The notes under the pieces are model-generated. The model saw only the letters and a program-made list of their open reading frames with translations. It did not search any database and was not told the origin of the DNA. A DNA stretch of 7,324 nucleotides from positions 1 through 7,324 of the forward strand of contig CAJUQK010000049.1 in NCBI GenBank assembly GCA_910588205.1, read 5' to 3'. Below, piece after piece: positions 1 to 6,370 of the stretch (positions are counted from its first letter, which is position 1; every line of letters begins with the position of its first letter). This DNA is from an uncultured Eggerthellaceae bacterium (GTDB lineage Bacteria > Actinomycetota > Coriobacteriia > Coriobacteriales > Eggerthellaceae). A program made the position numbers and the translations under genes.

Positions 1-3
1 CAT

Positions 4-40
4 CATAGATCACCACCTGTCATCTTGATGGTGCAATGAC
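4..40. repeat. Diverged copy of a short repeat also seen at 1581-1613
   Basis: Read on the plus strand, this stretch shares an ordered set of blocks with the reverse complement of 1581-1613: CATAG, then CATCTT, then GGTGCA, then ATGA, with small gaps between them. The block at 21-39 also resembles the arms of the inverted repeat at 55-119 (CATCTGATGGCACACTA). The similarity was found by eye, and the alignment needs two or three gaps, so chance is not excluded. No function is known to me. It could be a regulator binding site or a degenerate small repeat element. Confidence 0.35.
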
Positions 41-54
41 CCCTTGAAGCCGCC

Positions 55-119
55 CACATCTGATGGCACACTATGAGACGTTTAAAAAACCCAAAGAGTC
101 TAGTGTGCCATCAGATGTG
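55..119. repeat. Perfect 19-bp inverted repeat with a 27-nt AT-rich centre
   Basis: Bases 55-73 are the exact reverse complement of 101-119. The 27-nt centre contains the run TTTAAAAAA. As RNA this would be a 19-bp stem with a large loop, but no U-tract directly follows the stem on either strand, so it is not a textbook intrinsic terminator. It lies about 190 bp before the membrane operon. It may be an operator made of two opposed sites, a terminator for a gene left of the window, or a small repeat element. The inverted repeat itself is certain; its role is not. Confidence 0.75.
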
Positions 120-193
120 ACCCTCCGTCTTCCCCGCAGAAGGCTTGACGCGCCATCGGCTTCGCATTCACGAACTAGGGCGCCTCTGAAGTC

Positions 194-238
194 TGGAAAG
201 TATGCACTCGTTCGCGAATTTGCCTTGGAAAATATGCA
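194..238 (+). promoter_or_regulatory. Tandem 13-mer (TGGAAARTATGCA x2) upstream of membrane operon
   Basis: TGGAAAGTATGCA at 194-206 and TGGAAAATATGCA at 226-238 differ at one base and start exactly 32 bp apart, about three helical turns. Both would therefore face the same side of the DNA, as is common for paired activator or repressor sites. The second copy ends 66 bp before the chosen start codon at 305. I could not find a convincing -35/-10 pair around them. A regulator binding site is an inference from spacing and conservation. Confidence 0.4.
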
Positions 239-304
239 TGTGGCAAGATGGAGGCCATGAATCGAGCTGAGCAAACGGCAACGCGACAACGTGGAGGAGA
301 ACCC

Positions 305-1318
305 ATGGGCACAGCGAGAAGCCAAAGGGCGGTCCTGGTCGCCTTCTGCGTGGCGGCCTGCGCGCTGTACGTCTACGGCGTCGCGTCGGCGGGGTGCATC
401 CCGCGCGCCGTCGAGAGCGTCGCGCTGCCGCTCGACTTCATGGTCGGCATCCCTGCGGGCTTCTACCTCATGGTGGTGCGCCCGCGCCGCCTCACGCCGC
501 TGTGCGTCATCCCCGTCATCTGGCTCGGCTACGGGCTGAGCGTGCTCGCGCTCGGGTCGCCGGAGGCCGGCGCGCTTCCGTGGCTGCTCTGCGCGCTGGT
601 TCCCGTCGAGGTCGCCATCGCCGCGCGGGAATGCCTGAAGGTCGCCCGCATCTACAAGGCCGCGAAGGCGAAGGGGCCCGACCCCATGGCCTGGTTCGCA
701 GAGACGATGCGCTATCTCGTGCGCCACGACGCAGCGGCGAGCATGGCAGCCGCAGAGCTCAGCGTCTGGCACTATGCGCTGCTCTCCTGGCGGCGCGCGC
801 CCTATGCGCTGCCGGGCGAGAAAACGTTCAGCTACCACAACGCCGACGGCTACCTGAGCATGATGCTGGGGCTCGCGCTCGCTTTCCCCGTCGAGATCGT
901 CGGCGCGCACCTGCTCGTTGCGCAGTGGAGCGCCGTGGCGGCATGCGTCGTCACCGCGCTTTCGGTCTACGCCGCCGCGTGGCTCGCGGGCGATGCGCGG
1001 GCGCGCGTCATGCGGCCGGTCGCCATCGGCGCGGACGCCGTGCGCCTGGAATGCGGCATCCAGATGGAGGCGCGCATCCCGCTGGCCGACATACAGGAAG
1101 TCGCCTTCTCCGAGCCAGCCGGCGATGGCCTCGCCAAGGCCGACAGGCTCAACTTCGGCACCTTCTACCAGGCGAACGTCTGGGTCGTGGCCAAGCGGCC
1201 CGTCGCGGTCCGCACGATGCTCGGCGAGAAACGCATGCGCGCCATCGGACTCAGCCTGGACGACCCGCAGGGCTTCGCGAAGGCACTTGCTGCCGCAACC
1301 GAGGAGGCGACGGCATGA
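305..1318 (+). CDS. Six-helix integral membrane protein with soluble C-terminal domain, function unknown
   Basis: A 337-residue protein that I do not recognise as a named family. Hydrophobic segments lie near residues 9-29, 39-58, 65-84, 89-107, 185-205 and 208-228. A cytosolic-looking stretch (108-184) carries basic residues, a tryptophan-rich patch and the motif FSYHNADGYLSMM. Residues 229-337 form a soluble tail with alternating hydrophobics (VRLECG, IPLADIQEV, NVWVV) that suggests a small beta-rich domain, perhaps like bacterial PH domains; this is inference only. The start at 305 is chosen because GGAGGAG sits five bases ahead of it. In-frame ATGs at 248 and 257 have poorly placed ribosome sites. 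The stop overlaps the next start (ATGA), so the two genes are translationally coupled and probably work together in the membrane. Codon use is strongly GC-rich, unlike the genes further right. Confidence 0.85.
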   Translation: MGTARSQRAVLVAFCVAACALYVYGVASAGCIPRAVESVALPLDFMVGIPAGFYLMVVRPRRLTPLCVIPVIWLGYGLSVLALGSPEAGALPWLLCALVPVEVAIAARECLKVARIYKAAKAKGPDPMAWFAETMRYLVRHDAAASMAAAELSVWHYALLSWRRAPYALPGEKTFSYHNADGYLSMMLGLALAFPVEIVGAHLLVAQWSAVAACVVTALSVYAAAWLAGDARARVMRPVAIGADAVRLECGIQMEARIPLADIQEVAFSEPAGDGLAKADRLNFGTFYQANVWVVAKRPVAVRTMLGEKRMRAIGLSLDDPQGFAKALAAATEEATA

Positions 1319-1545
1319 CCTCCGTTCTCGTGCCGGCTCTCGTGGCGGTTGCCTTCATCGTCGCCATCGTCTCGGTCTGGCTCGCGAAGCCCATAAACAA
1401 GGGCATCTTGTTCCACGACACGGGGTACGACGAGAAGAATCCGCCCACGCCACAAGAGTGGCGCAAGACGCAGGCCAGGTATTCTGTGCTGCTCGTCTTC
1501 CTTGGCGCCCTGTTCACCTTGCTTGCTTGGCTGTGCGTGCGATGA
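1315..1545 (+). CDS. Small two-helix membrane protein, coupled to the upstream membrane gene
   Basis: A 76-residue protein with hydrophobic helices at about residues 3-24 and 57-74. They are joined by a hydrophilic loop with the sequence KPINKGILFHDTGYDEKNPP and a following basic-aromatic stretch (EWRKTQARY). Both ends would lie on the same side of the membrane. The start overlaps the stop of the preceding gene as ATGA, with GAGGAGG eight to fourteen bases upstream, inside that gene. The tight coupling suggests it is a subunit or accessory partner of the six-helix protein. I do not recognise the family. No clear terminator follows. Confidence 0.75.
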   Translation: MTSVLVPALVAVAFIVAIVSVWLAKPINKGILFHDTGYDEKNPPTPQEWRKTQARYSVLLVFLGALFTLLAWLCVR

Positions 1546-1580
1546 AGTGCGGCGTCTTGCCGATCCGCCACCACATGCCG

Positions 1581-1613
1581 CTCATAGTGCACCAAGATGA
1601 GCTGCCACTATGG
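1581..1613. repeat. Small hairpin and second copy of the CATCT/GGTGCA repeat
   Basis: CATAGTG at 1583-1589 is exactly inverted as CACTATG at 1606-1612, with a 16-nt interior. Read on the minus strand, it contains CATCTT, GGTGCA and CTATGAG in the same order as the element at 4-40. CACTATGAG-like sequence also follows the left arm of the inverted repeat at 55-73. The two copies flank the membrane operon in opposite orientation. It could act as a weak terminator for that operon, but no T-run follows, so a repeat or protein-binding site is as likely. Confidence 0.4.
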
Positions 1614-1676
1614 CTCCATCCCGGCCGCCAGCACCTTGCAGCTTTATCAAAATGAATGATCGGCGGTCATCCTGAC

Positions 1677-1733
1677 ATCATTTTACGACCATGCTGAATT
1701 CGTGATAGTATGTCAGCGTGATTGTAAAATGAT
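1677..1733 (+). promoter_or_regulatory. abiE promoter framed by a perfect inverted repeat (probable AbiEi operator)
   Basis: ATCATTTTAC at 1677-1686 is exactly inverted as GTAAAATGAT at 1724-1733, with 37 bp between the arms. Between and overlapping them lies a plausible promoter: TTTACG (1682-1687) as -35, and GATAGT (1704) or TAGTAT (1706) as -10. Characterised AbiEi antitoxins bind inverted repeats in their own promoter and repress it; this arrangement matches that. The right arm includes the abiEi ATG (1729-1731). A further AAAATGA occurs at 1649-1655 in the orientation of the right arm and may be an accessory half-site. Confidence 0.65.
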
Positions 1734-2328
1734 TACCAAATACGACAAGACACTGAATTCTATCCTCGAAGCCAACGTGGGGATCATAACCTCTGCCGAG
1801 GCGCAAGAGGCAGGGGCCACGCGCCCGGCCTTCTCCGACTACGTCCGCAGACACGGCCTTGAGCGAACATCGCGTGGGGTCTACATTGATCCTGATGTAT
1901 TCCCGGACGAGATGGCGCTCCTTCAGAAGCGCTTCCCGAAAGCCGTGTTCTCGCACGATTCGGCGCTCTATCTTCACGACCTGACCGACCGGGAGCCGAT
2001 GCCGATCTCGGTTACCGTCGATTCCAACTACAATGCCGGCCCCTTGAGGGATCAGGGCGTGCGCGTCCACTACGTAAAGCCGGAGTGGTACGAACTCGGG
2101 CTCACGGAAGTGAAGACGCCGGGCGGTCTCAACGTGCGAGCCTACGACAAGGAGCGCACTATCTGCGACCTCATCCGCAAGCGTGCCGCTTTCGATCCTG
2201 CCGTGTTCGGGCAGGCGATTCGTGACTACTCCCGCTCCAAGGACAAGGACCTTGCGCGACTGTCGTCATACGCTCGGACCATGAACATGGAATCCCGCGT
2301 TTACGAGGTAATGGAGGTGGCACTGTGA
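1729..2328 (+). CDS. abiEi: AbiEi-type antitoxin / transcriptional repressor of a type IV toxin-antitoxin system
   Basis: A 199-residue AbiEi-family protein. Residues 5-53 form the typical N-terminal winged helix (GIITSAEAQEAG, FSDYVRRHGLERTSRGVYI). The rest is the AbiEi C-terminal domain with PMPISVTVDSNYN, RVHYVKPEWYELGLTEVKTPGGLNVRAYDKERTICDLI split over residues 84-145, and a basic helical end. In this family the N-terminal domain binds the operon promoter, and the antitoxin offsets AbiEii without forming a stable complex with it. The start is taken at the ATG in 1729, giving the usual family length. A GTG at 1702 would add nine residues that fit the promoter better than the protein. No Shine-Dalgarno is visible; the predicted transcript start lies only about 10-15 bases upstream, so translation may be near-leaderless. 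The stop overlaps the GTG start of abiEii. Confidence 0.88.
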   Translation: MITKYDKTLNSILEANVGIITSAEAQEAGATRPAFSDYVRRHGLERTSRGVYIDPDVFPDEMALLQKRFPKAVFSHDSALYLHDLTDREPMPISVTVDSNYNAGPLRDQGVRVHYVKPEWYELGLTEVKTPGGLNVRAYDKERTICDLIRKRAAFDPAVFGQAIRDYSRSKDKDLARLSSYARTMNMESRVYEVMEVAL

Positions 2329-3179
2329 TCACGGGAGCCCGGAGAATCAAAGACCTCATCAGGAACCGCGCCAAAGGAGACGGCGCCACGGCGCAGATGC
2401 TCCTTCGTCACTACGCCATGGAGCGCCTGCTTGAGAGACTGTCCGTGTCCGATTATCGCGGTGACTTCGTCATCAAGGGAGGCATGCTCGTGGCATCCCT
2501 CATCGGCGTGGACGAGCGCTCCACGCGAGACATCGACGCCACGATGCGCGGACACGACATGAGCTTGGATAATGTCTCTCGCATCCTTGCCGAGGTCGCC
2601 TCCATCGACATCGGCGACGGCTTCACCTTCGAGCTCGGGGAACCGCAAGAGATCATGGAAGACTCTGAATACGGCGGTGTGCGCGTCAACGTGAGCGCAT
2701 CCATCGAGAAGACGAAGACGACCTTCAAGATCGACATCTCCACAGGTGACGCCATCACGCCGGACGCGATCGAGTACAACTACAAGCTGCTGTTCGAGGA
2801 TAGGAGCATCCCGCTTCGATCGTACAACACCGAGACTGCGCTGGCCGAGAAGCTGGAGACCATCCTCTCGCTCGCGCTCCAGACGACGAGGATGCGCGAC
2901 TTCTACGACATCTACGCCCTGACGGAATCGGGTCGTGACATCGACTTCGCCCTTCTGGGAGATGCGCTCGACGCGACGATGGCGGTTCGTGAGAGCACGG
3001 TATCGCTCGATCGGAGCAACGAGGTGATCGGCCTGCTTGAGGGAAGCGAGATGATGGAGGGACACTGGAGCCGGTACCAGGCGGCCAACCCCTTCGCAGA
3101 ATCTGTCAGTTGGCAAGATGCGCTCGCGTCTCTTCGCGCGTTGGCCAACGCGGTCAAGGACGCCAAAACTGCCGACTAG
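2325..3179 (+). CDS. abiEii: AbiEii-type toxin, nucleotidyltransferase-like (type IV toxin-antitoxin)
   Basis: A 284-residue AbiEii/AbiGii-family nucleotidyltransferase-fold toxin. All family motifs appear intact: motif I with the GG pair at residues 52-53 and STRDID with Asp69 and Asp71; the third acidic position in FKIDIS (Asp137); AEKLE with Lys176; and MRDFYDIYAL at 190-199 with Asp192 and Asp195. Related toxins modify cellular RNA, or use nucleotides, to stop growth during phage infection; the substrate here is not knowable from sequence. It starts with GTG overlapping the abiEi stop (GTGA), with GGAGG at 2313-2317 as the likely ribosome site, so toxin output is tied to antitoxin translation. 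With intact motifs and length it should be active, hence dependent on the antitoxin. Confidence 0.9.
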   Translation: MITGARRIKDLIRNRAKGDGATAQMLLRHYAMERLLERLSVSDYRGDFVIKGGMLVASLIGVDERSTRDIDATMRGHDMSLDNVSRILAEVASIDIGDGFTFELGEPQEIMEDSEYGGVRVNVSASIEKTKTTFKIDISTGDAITPDAIEYNYKLLFEDRSIPLRSYNTETALAEKLETILSLALQTTRMRDFYDIYALTESGRDIDFALLGDALDATMAVRESTVSLDRSNEVIGLLEGSEMMEGHWSRYQAANPFAESVSWQDALASLRALANAVKDAKTAD

Positions 3180-3211
3180 CCGTTTTCACGAAGAAATACC
3201 AGTTCAGAGCT

Positions 3212-3232
3212 ACTGGGACAATTTGTCTCAGT
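3212..3232. promoter_or_regulatory. Near-perfect 21-bp palindrome before the methyltransferase gene
   Basis: ACTGGGACAA (3212-3221), one central T, then TTGTCTCAGT (3223-3232): ten-base arms with a single mismatched pair. It ends six bases before the GAGGAAAG ribosome site of the methyltransferase gene, in the 72-bp gap after abiEii. This placement suits a repressor operator or a small hairpin controlling read-through or ribosome access. No U-tract follows, and I could not place a confident promoter in the gap. Confidence 0.5.
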
Positions 3233-3251
3233 GGAACGAGGAAAGACCAGA

Positions 3252-3854
3252 ATGTCTATCAACGAGTACATCGCCAAGCAGTTCGCCAACCCCCGTGGTA
3301 TAGGCGGCCGCATCGTTATGGCCGTCATGAACCGTCAGAACGCGCAGATGTACGAAGCGACAGAGAGGCTCCTTCGCCCTCGAAACGACGACACCATACT
3401 TGACATAGGCTGCGGCAACGGAATCATGTTGGAGCGGATCGCCCATGCGTGTGATTGCCATTTGATAGGAGCCGACATCTCGGAAGATGCGCTTGAGATC
3501 GCGAAGCGTCAGCTTGCCGGAACGAACGTGGAGCTCCTTCGCTGTCCGGTTGACGATATGCCACTCGAAGACGCAACAGTCGACAAGGCTCTAACAATCA
3601 ACACGATTTACTTCTGGGAGGATCTGGCGTCGGGCTTCGAGGAGATCGCTCGCGTGCTCAAACCTGAGGGCATCTTCATTGGCACTCATTACACGAACCG
3701 AGCCCTCGAATCCTACTCTCACACCCAGTTCGGCTATAGGATGCACGCCGAGGAAGCGGTTCTTTCGGCGGCGAAGGACGTGGGCCTTGCAGTTCACATC
3801 GAGCCCATCATGGACGGAAGGGCGTATTGTGTTGTAGGCAGGAGGCAAGCATGA
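3252..3854 (+). CDS. Class I SAM-dependent methyltransferase (small-molecule type)
   Basis: A 200-residue protein with a complete Rossmann-fold methyltransferase core. Motif I, LDIGCGNG, is at residues 50-57 and binds S-adenosylmethionine. GADIS at 73-77 provides the acidic residue (Asp75) that normally holds the ribose. CPVDDMPLEDATVD at 98-111 corresponds to the adenine-side loop. ALTINTIYFWED follows, then the conserved EIARVLKPEGIF (131-142) near the end of the core. It resembles the UbiE/Methyltransf_11 group, so a metabolite is a more likely substrate than DNA; there is no DNA methylase NPPY or DPPY motif. The ATG at 3252 is chosen because GAGGAAAG lies about seven bases upstream; the GTG at 3231 has no such site. 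The stop overlaps the next gene as ATGA. The target is unknown. Confidence 0.85.
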   Translation: MSINEYIAKQFANPRGIGGRIVMAVMNRQNAQMYEATERLLRPRNDDTILDIGCGNGIMLERIAHACDCHLIGADISEDALEIAKRQLAGTNVELLRCPVDDMPLEDATVDKALTINTIYFWEDLASGFEEIARVLKPEGIFIGTHYTNRALESYSHTQFGYRMHAEEAVLSAAKDVGLAVHIEPIMDGRAYCVVGRRQA

Positions 3855-4411
3855 GCGAGGATTTGCGATTCGCCGACAGGAGCGAGTTCAGAAAATGGCT
3901 GCAAGGCAATGCATCTTCCGACGATGGTGTCTGGCTCATATTCGGCAAGACAGGAGGCCCTAAGACGCTCAAGGCATCGGAAGCCCTGGAAGAAGCGCTC
4001 TGCTTTGGCTGGATCGACGGGCAGATGCAGAAAATCGACGACGTCTCTTATCGCAAGTACTTCTCTCAACGTAGGCTCAACAGCAAGTGGTCTGAGAAGA
4101 ACAAGAAGCTCGTAGCCGAGCTTGAGAAGCGCGGACTCATGACCGAGCATGGGCGCTCAAAGATCGAGGAAGCGAAGGCCAACGGACAGTGGGATGCTCC
4201 GAAAGCTCCTGGCATCACCGACGAGGACATCGAGCGTATCACGCAGATTCTTGAGCCCTATGAGAAGGCGCACGCGAACTTCCTCGGCATGTCGCCTTCG
4301 GTGAGGAAGACCTACACGAGGGCCTACCTTGATGCAAAGACCGACGCTGGTCGCGAGAAGCGTCTCGCTTGGATGGTTGACAGGCTCAATCGAAACCTGA
4401 AGCCGATGTAA
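3851..4411 (+). CDS. YdeI/OmpD-associated (OmdA) family protein
   Basis: A 186-residue soluble protein of the YdeI/OmdA family, sometimes annotated as bacteriocin-protection or stress proteins. Family signatures are the N-terminal WL.....DGVWLIFGKTG segment (residues 16-35), ALCFGWIDGQMQKID (49-63) and YFSQRRLNSKWSEKN (70-84). A helical C-terminal domain follows with FLGMSPSVRKTY and a REKRLAWMVDRL helix, typical of the family's end. Biochemical function is not established for this group; some members have been linked to resistance to cationic antimicrobial peptides. The start at 3851 has AGGAGG five bases upstream and overlaps the methyltransferase stop, so the pair is co-translated. No signal peptide or membrane segment is visible. 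Confidence 0.85.
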   Translation: MSEDLRFADRSEFRKWLQGNASSDDGVWLIFGKTGGPKTLKASEALEEALCFGWIDGQMQKIDDVSYRKYFSQRRLNSKWSEKNKKLVAELEKRGLMTEHGRSKIEEAKANGQWDAPKAPGITDEDIERITQILEPYEKAHANFLGMSPSVRKTYTRAYLDAKTDAGREKRLAWMVDRLNRNLKPM

Positions 4412-4467
4412 TCGGCAAAGAAATGCACCCAGGGAAGTAAACGGGCCCCCTGGAGCAAGCCGGATCG

Positions 4468-4545
4468 ACGCAGAGAGTGACGCAGGACGGGGATAACGTC
4501 ATCTGCGGTGACGTTATCCCCGTCCTGCGTCACCTGCCTCTGCGT
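4468..4545. repeat. 25-bp perfect hairpin with extended base, between converging gene groups
   Basis: Bases 4477-4501 pair exactly with 4509-4533 around a 7-nt loop. Below the stem, ACGCAGAG (4468-4475) pairs with CTCTGCGT (4538-4545) after a small internal loop. It sits between the stops of the plus-strand YdeI gene (4411) and the minus-strand nitroreductase gene (4629), where a two-way terminator would be expected. Neither strand has a T-run after the stem, so a classical intrinsic terminator is not supported. Fifteen bases of the left arm recur at 6635-6649, pointing to a dispersed palindromic repeat. Nothing else is recognised in 4412-4628 apart from a weak CCAGGG/CCCTGG pair at 4429-4453. 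Confidence 0.8.
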
Positions 4546-4628
4546 TCGCCTGCACCTCCGCTCAATCCCTGGCGTTCTCTTGCATGAAAGCTTTGAGTGC
4601 TCCTAGCGCCTAAATCCGGTAATCCGCG

Positions 4629-5717
4629 TCAGCCCACGACCTCAACGTATTCGTCTAAATCGCGTCGCACGCCCATGTTCTCCCCGTAATCCTTCACGTA
4701 TCCAATGCGCAGGATCATCTGAATCGGGAGATCTGTTCCAAGCTCAGACTCTAATTGCGCTCGCGTCTCATTGACCTCTAATGCTGCGCTCATGGGCTGA
4801 ACGGAGATGTTCGATTCGGTGCAAGCTAGCCATACCCTGGCCGTTTCCCGCCCAACGTCGATGAGCTCTTCGGGAGAGTTGCCGCCCGTTATTGCCAGAA
4901 ACGCGCCGCAGTTGCGAACCTGGTTTTCTGCTGTCTCGATGCCCTGCCGCGCGAACGCATCGCCTTCGGCGGTTTCGCGGTTTGTGGTCAGGTAATATAG
5001 AGTCTTCATTATGCGGCCGAGCCCAAGCATCTCTGCCGTAATCCCATCTCTGGTTTCCCTGGCCTCGTCATCCGAGTAGCGCATCCATTGTGCCAGCTCT
5101 TCGCGGAAGGCCAAGTCGTCAGCTTGTGTAGCCACTGCGGAGAGAGTCGCATCCGCTATTGTTTGGTACCCTTCTGTCGCTTCTGGATAGCAAATGGTGC
5201 TCTCACCGAGACCTTCCAAGCATTCGCGGTGAATCGGCTCTTTGCTGAAGGTGCGTTTGTCTGTATGCCGCTTCTTCAACATGCTGACCTTTGCTGTGTC
5301 TAGGCCGCCCGTCTTACGTCTCTCAAAGGTCAGGGTAGCCGAGCCATCCGCATGCACCTCTACATCGGCGTTGTATCCGTACGCTTCAAAAGCCTCTTGC
5401 AACGTTTGGATGTAGCACCCTAGCGTGATGTACGACTCGCGCCGATCTGGATCGGATGTCGGGAGGAGCCTGGCATCGTCGAGCTGTATATTCACTGTCC
5501 CGCTTCGCTCGTAAAGTGTGACTTTCCAGGGTTGAGAGTTATGGCTATTGGGGGCAAGGGAACCCAGATAGAGAATTTCGCTTATCTCTTGGTCAACACC
5601 GTCCAAACTTGTTTTCGGATTGAGTCTGAGCGGGCTTCCAAGCATCAGCATGATGACGCAGCCTCCTATTACGATTGACAGCGCAATGACCCCCATTGCG
5701 ATGAGCTTCCTACGCAT
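4629..5717 (-). CDS. Membrane-anchored Acg-like nitroreductase family protein
   Basis: A 362-residue protein with an N-terminal export or anchor segment (basic MRRK, then hydrophobic residues 5-27), followed by a nitroreductase-fold domain. The hallmark is SLAPNSHNSQPW at residues 53-64, the flavin-binding segment of Acg-type nitroreductases. The C-terminal end has ARVWLACTESNISVQPMSAALE and MILRIGYVKD, also typical. IGGC at residues 17-20 resembles a lipobox, so it may be a lipoprotein, though the hydrophobic run continues past the cysteine and a plain membrane anchor is equally possible. Family members bind FMN; some act as reductases and some are thought to store or bind flavin. The substrate is unknown. 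GGAGG lies seven bases before the ATG. The gene overlaps the upstream tetR by eight bases, so the two form one operon. Base composition is lower in GC than the left-hand genes. Confidence 0.82.
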   Translation of the reverse strand: MRRKLIAMGVIALSIVIGGCVIMLMLGSPLRLNPKTSLDGVDQEISEILYLGSLAPNSHNSQPWKVTLYERSGTVNIQLDDARLLPTSDPDRRESYITLGCYIQTLQEAFEAYGYNADVEVHADGSATLTFERRKTGGLDTAKVSMLKKRHTDKRTFSKEPIHRECLEGLGESTICYPEATEGYQTIADATLSAVATQADDLAFREELAQWMRYSDDEARETRDGITAEMLGLGRIMKTLYYLTTNRETAEGDAFARQGIETAENQVRNCGAFLAITGGNSPEELIDVGRETARVWLACTESNISVQPMSAALEVNETRAQLESELGTDLPIQMILRIGYVKDYGENMGVRRDLDEYVEVVG

Positions 5718-6366
5718 GTTCTGCCTCCGATTCAGCGAGGTATCCGTTTACCAAGCCCAAAAAAGCCCTAGACAGGGACGATTCGGCTAGTCCTATCTGG
5801 TTGTAGTAGGAACTTTTCCGCTCGTACATGCGCACAATGCCGGTGATTGCACCCCAGAAATACATTGCGGTTTCCGAATAGCTCAGCGAGCCTTTTATGA
5901 GTCCCAATTCAACTCCCCGATCCATCATGATCGCCGCAACCTTTTCAAGCCCTTCACCAGTCGCATAGATTTCTCGATATGTCAGAGGGAGATCGGGGTC
6001 ATCAACTGCAACATCAACCTCGTCTATCATGGCATCGAAGTACATAGATGAGTCTTTGCAGCTATCGTGAATGGCGAAGCATATCTCCAGATAGATCTTG
6101 TACCAACGAGCAGCCGTCGAGATCTCTGCTTTGATAATGTCCTTCAGCTTTGTTAGCAGCTCAAGCATATGCTGATGTACGACATAGAAAAAGATTTCAT
6201 CCTTGTTCGCGAAGTAAACGTAAAGCGTAGCCTTGCCATAGCTGGCGACCTCTGCGATTTCGTCCACCGTAGTTTTCTCCACACCTTGTCTCTCGAACAG
6301 CATTTGGGCTGCCCGGGCGATATTTGCCCTATGGACTGACGGTGCTTCTTTTTTTCTTCGTGCCAC
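5710..6366 (-). CDS. TetR/AcrR-family transcriptional regulator
   Basis: A 218-residue regulator. The N-terminal helix-turn-helix domain spans residues about 13-58: IARAAQMLFERQG, then KTTVDEIAEVAS, then YGKATLYVYFANKDEIF, the classic TetR recognition pattern. The remaining all-helical part is the ligand-binding and dimer domain, with no clue to the ligand. It starts at GTG (6366), with AAGGAGA centred about nine bases ahead. That ribosome site lies inside a perfect 39-bp palindrome that also covers the -10 box, so the protein most likely represses its own operon. The nitroreductase gene follows with an eight-base overlap and is the obvious regulated target. It is the most AT-rich gene in the window, consistent with acquisition from elsewhere. 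A run of seven A's codes the early lysines. Confidence 0.88.
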   Translation of the reverse strand: MARRKKEAPSVHRANIARAAQMLFERQGVEKTTVDEIAEVASYGKATLYVYFANKDEIFFYVVHQHMLELLTKLKDIIKAEISTAARWYKIYLEICFAIHDSCKDSSMYFDAMIDEVDVAVDDPDLPLTYREIYATGEGLEKVAAIMMDRGVELGLIKGSLSYSETAMYFWGAITGIVRMYERKSSYYNQIGLAESSLSRAFLGLVNGYLAESEAEHA

Positions 6367-6370
6367 GAGA

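Noticed and set aside
71..910. Long minus-strand open frame opposite the leader and membrane gene
   Set aside because: Its product is arginine-, histidine- and acid-rich with no recognisable domain, a usual shadow of a GC-rich gene; the plus-strand frame has a good ribosome site and coherent membrane helices.
394..1545. Plus-strand frame fusing a shadow of the six-helix gene with the small membrane protein
   Set aside because: Only the last 76 residues look like protein; the earlier part is arginine-alanine-rich shadow. The ATG at 1315 with GAGGAGG is the true start.
2301..3116. Minus-strand open frame opposite abiEii
   Set aside because: AbiEii on the plus strand has all family motifs; the opposite product has no domain and is rich in shadow-type residues.
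4468..4545. Calling the large hairpin an intrinsic terminator
   Set aside because: No run of T follows the stem on either strand, and part of it is repeated elsewhere; kept as a repeat instead.
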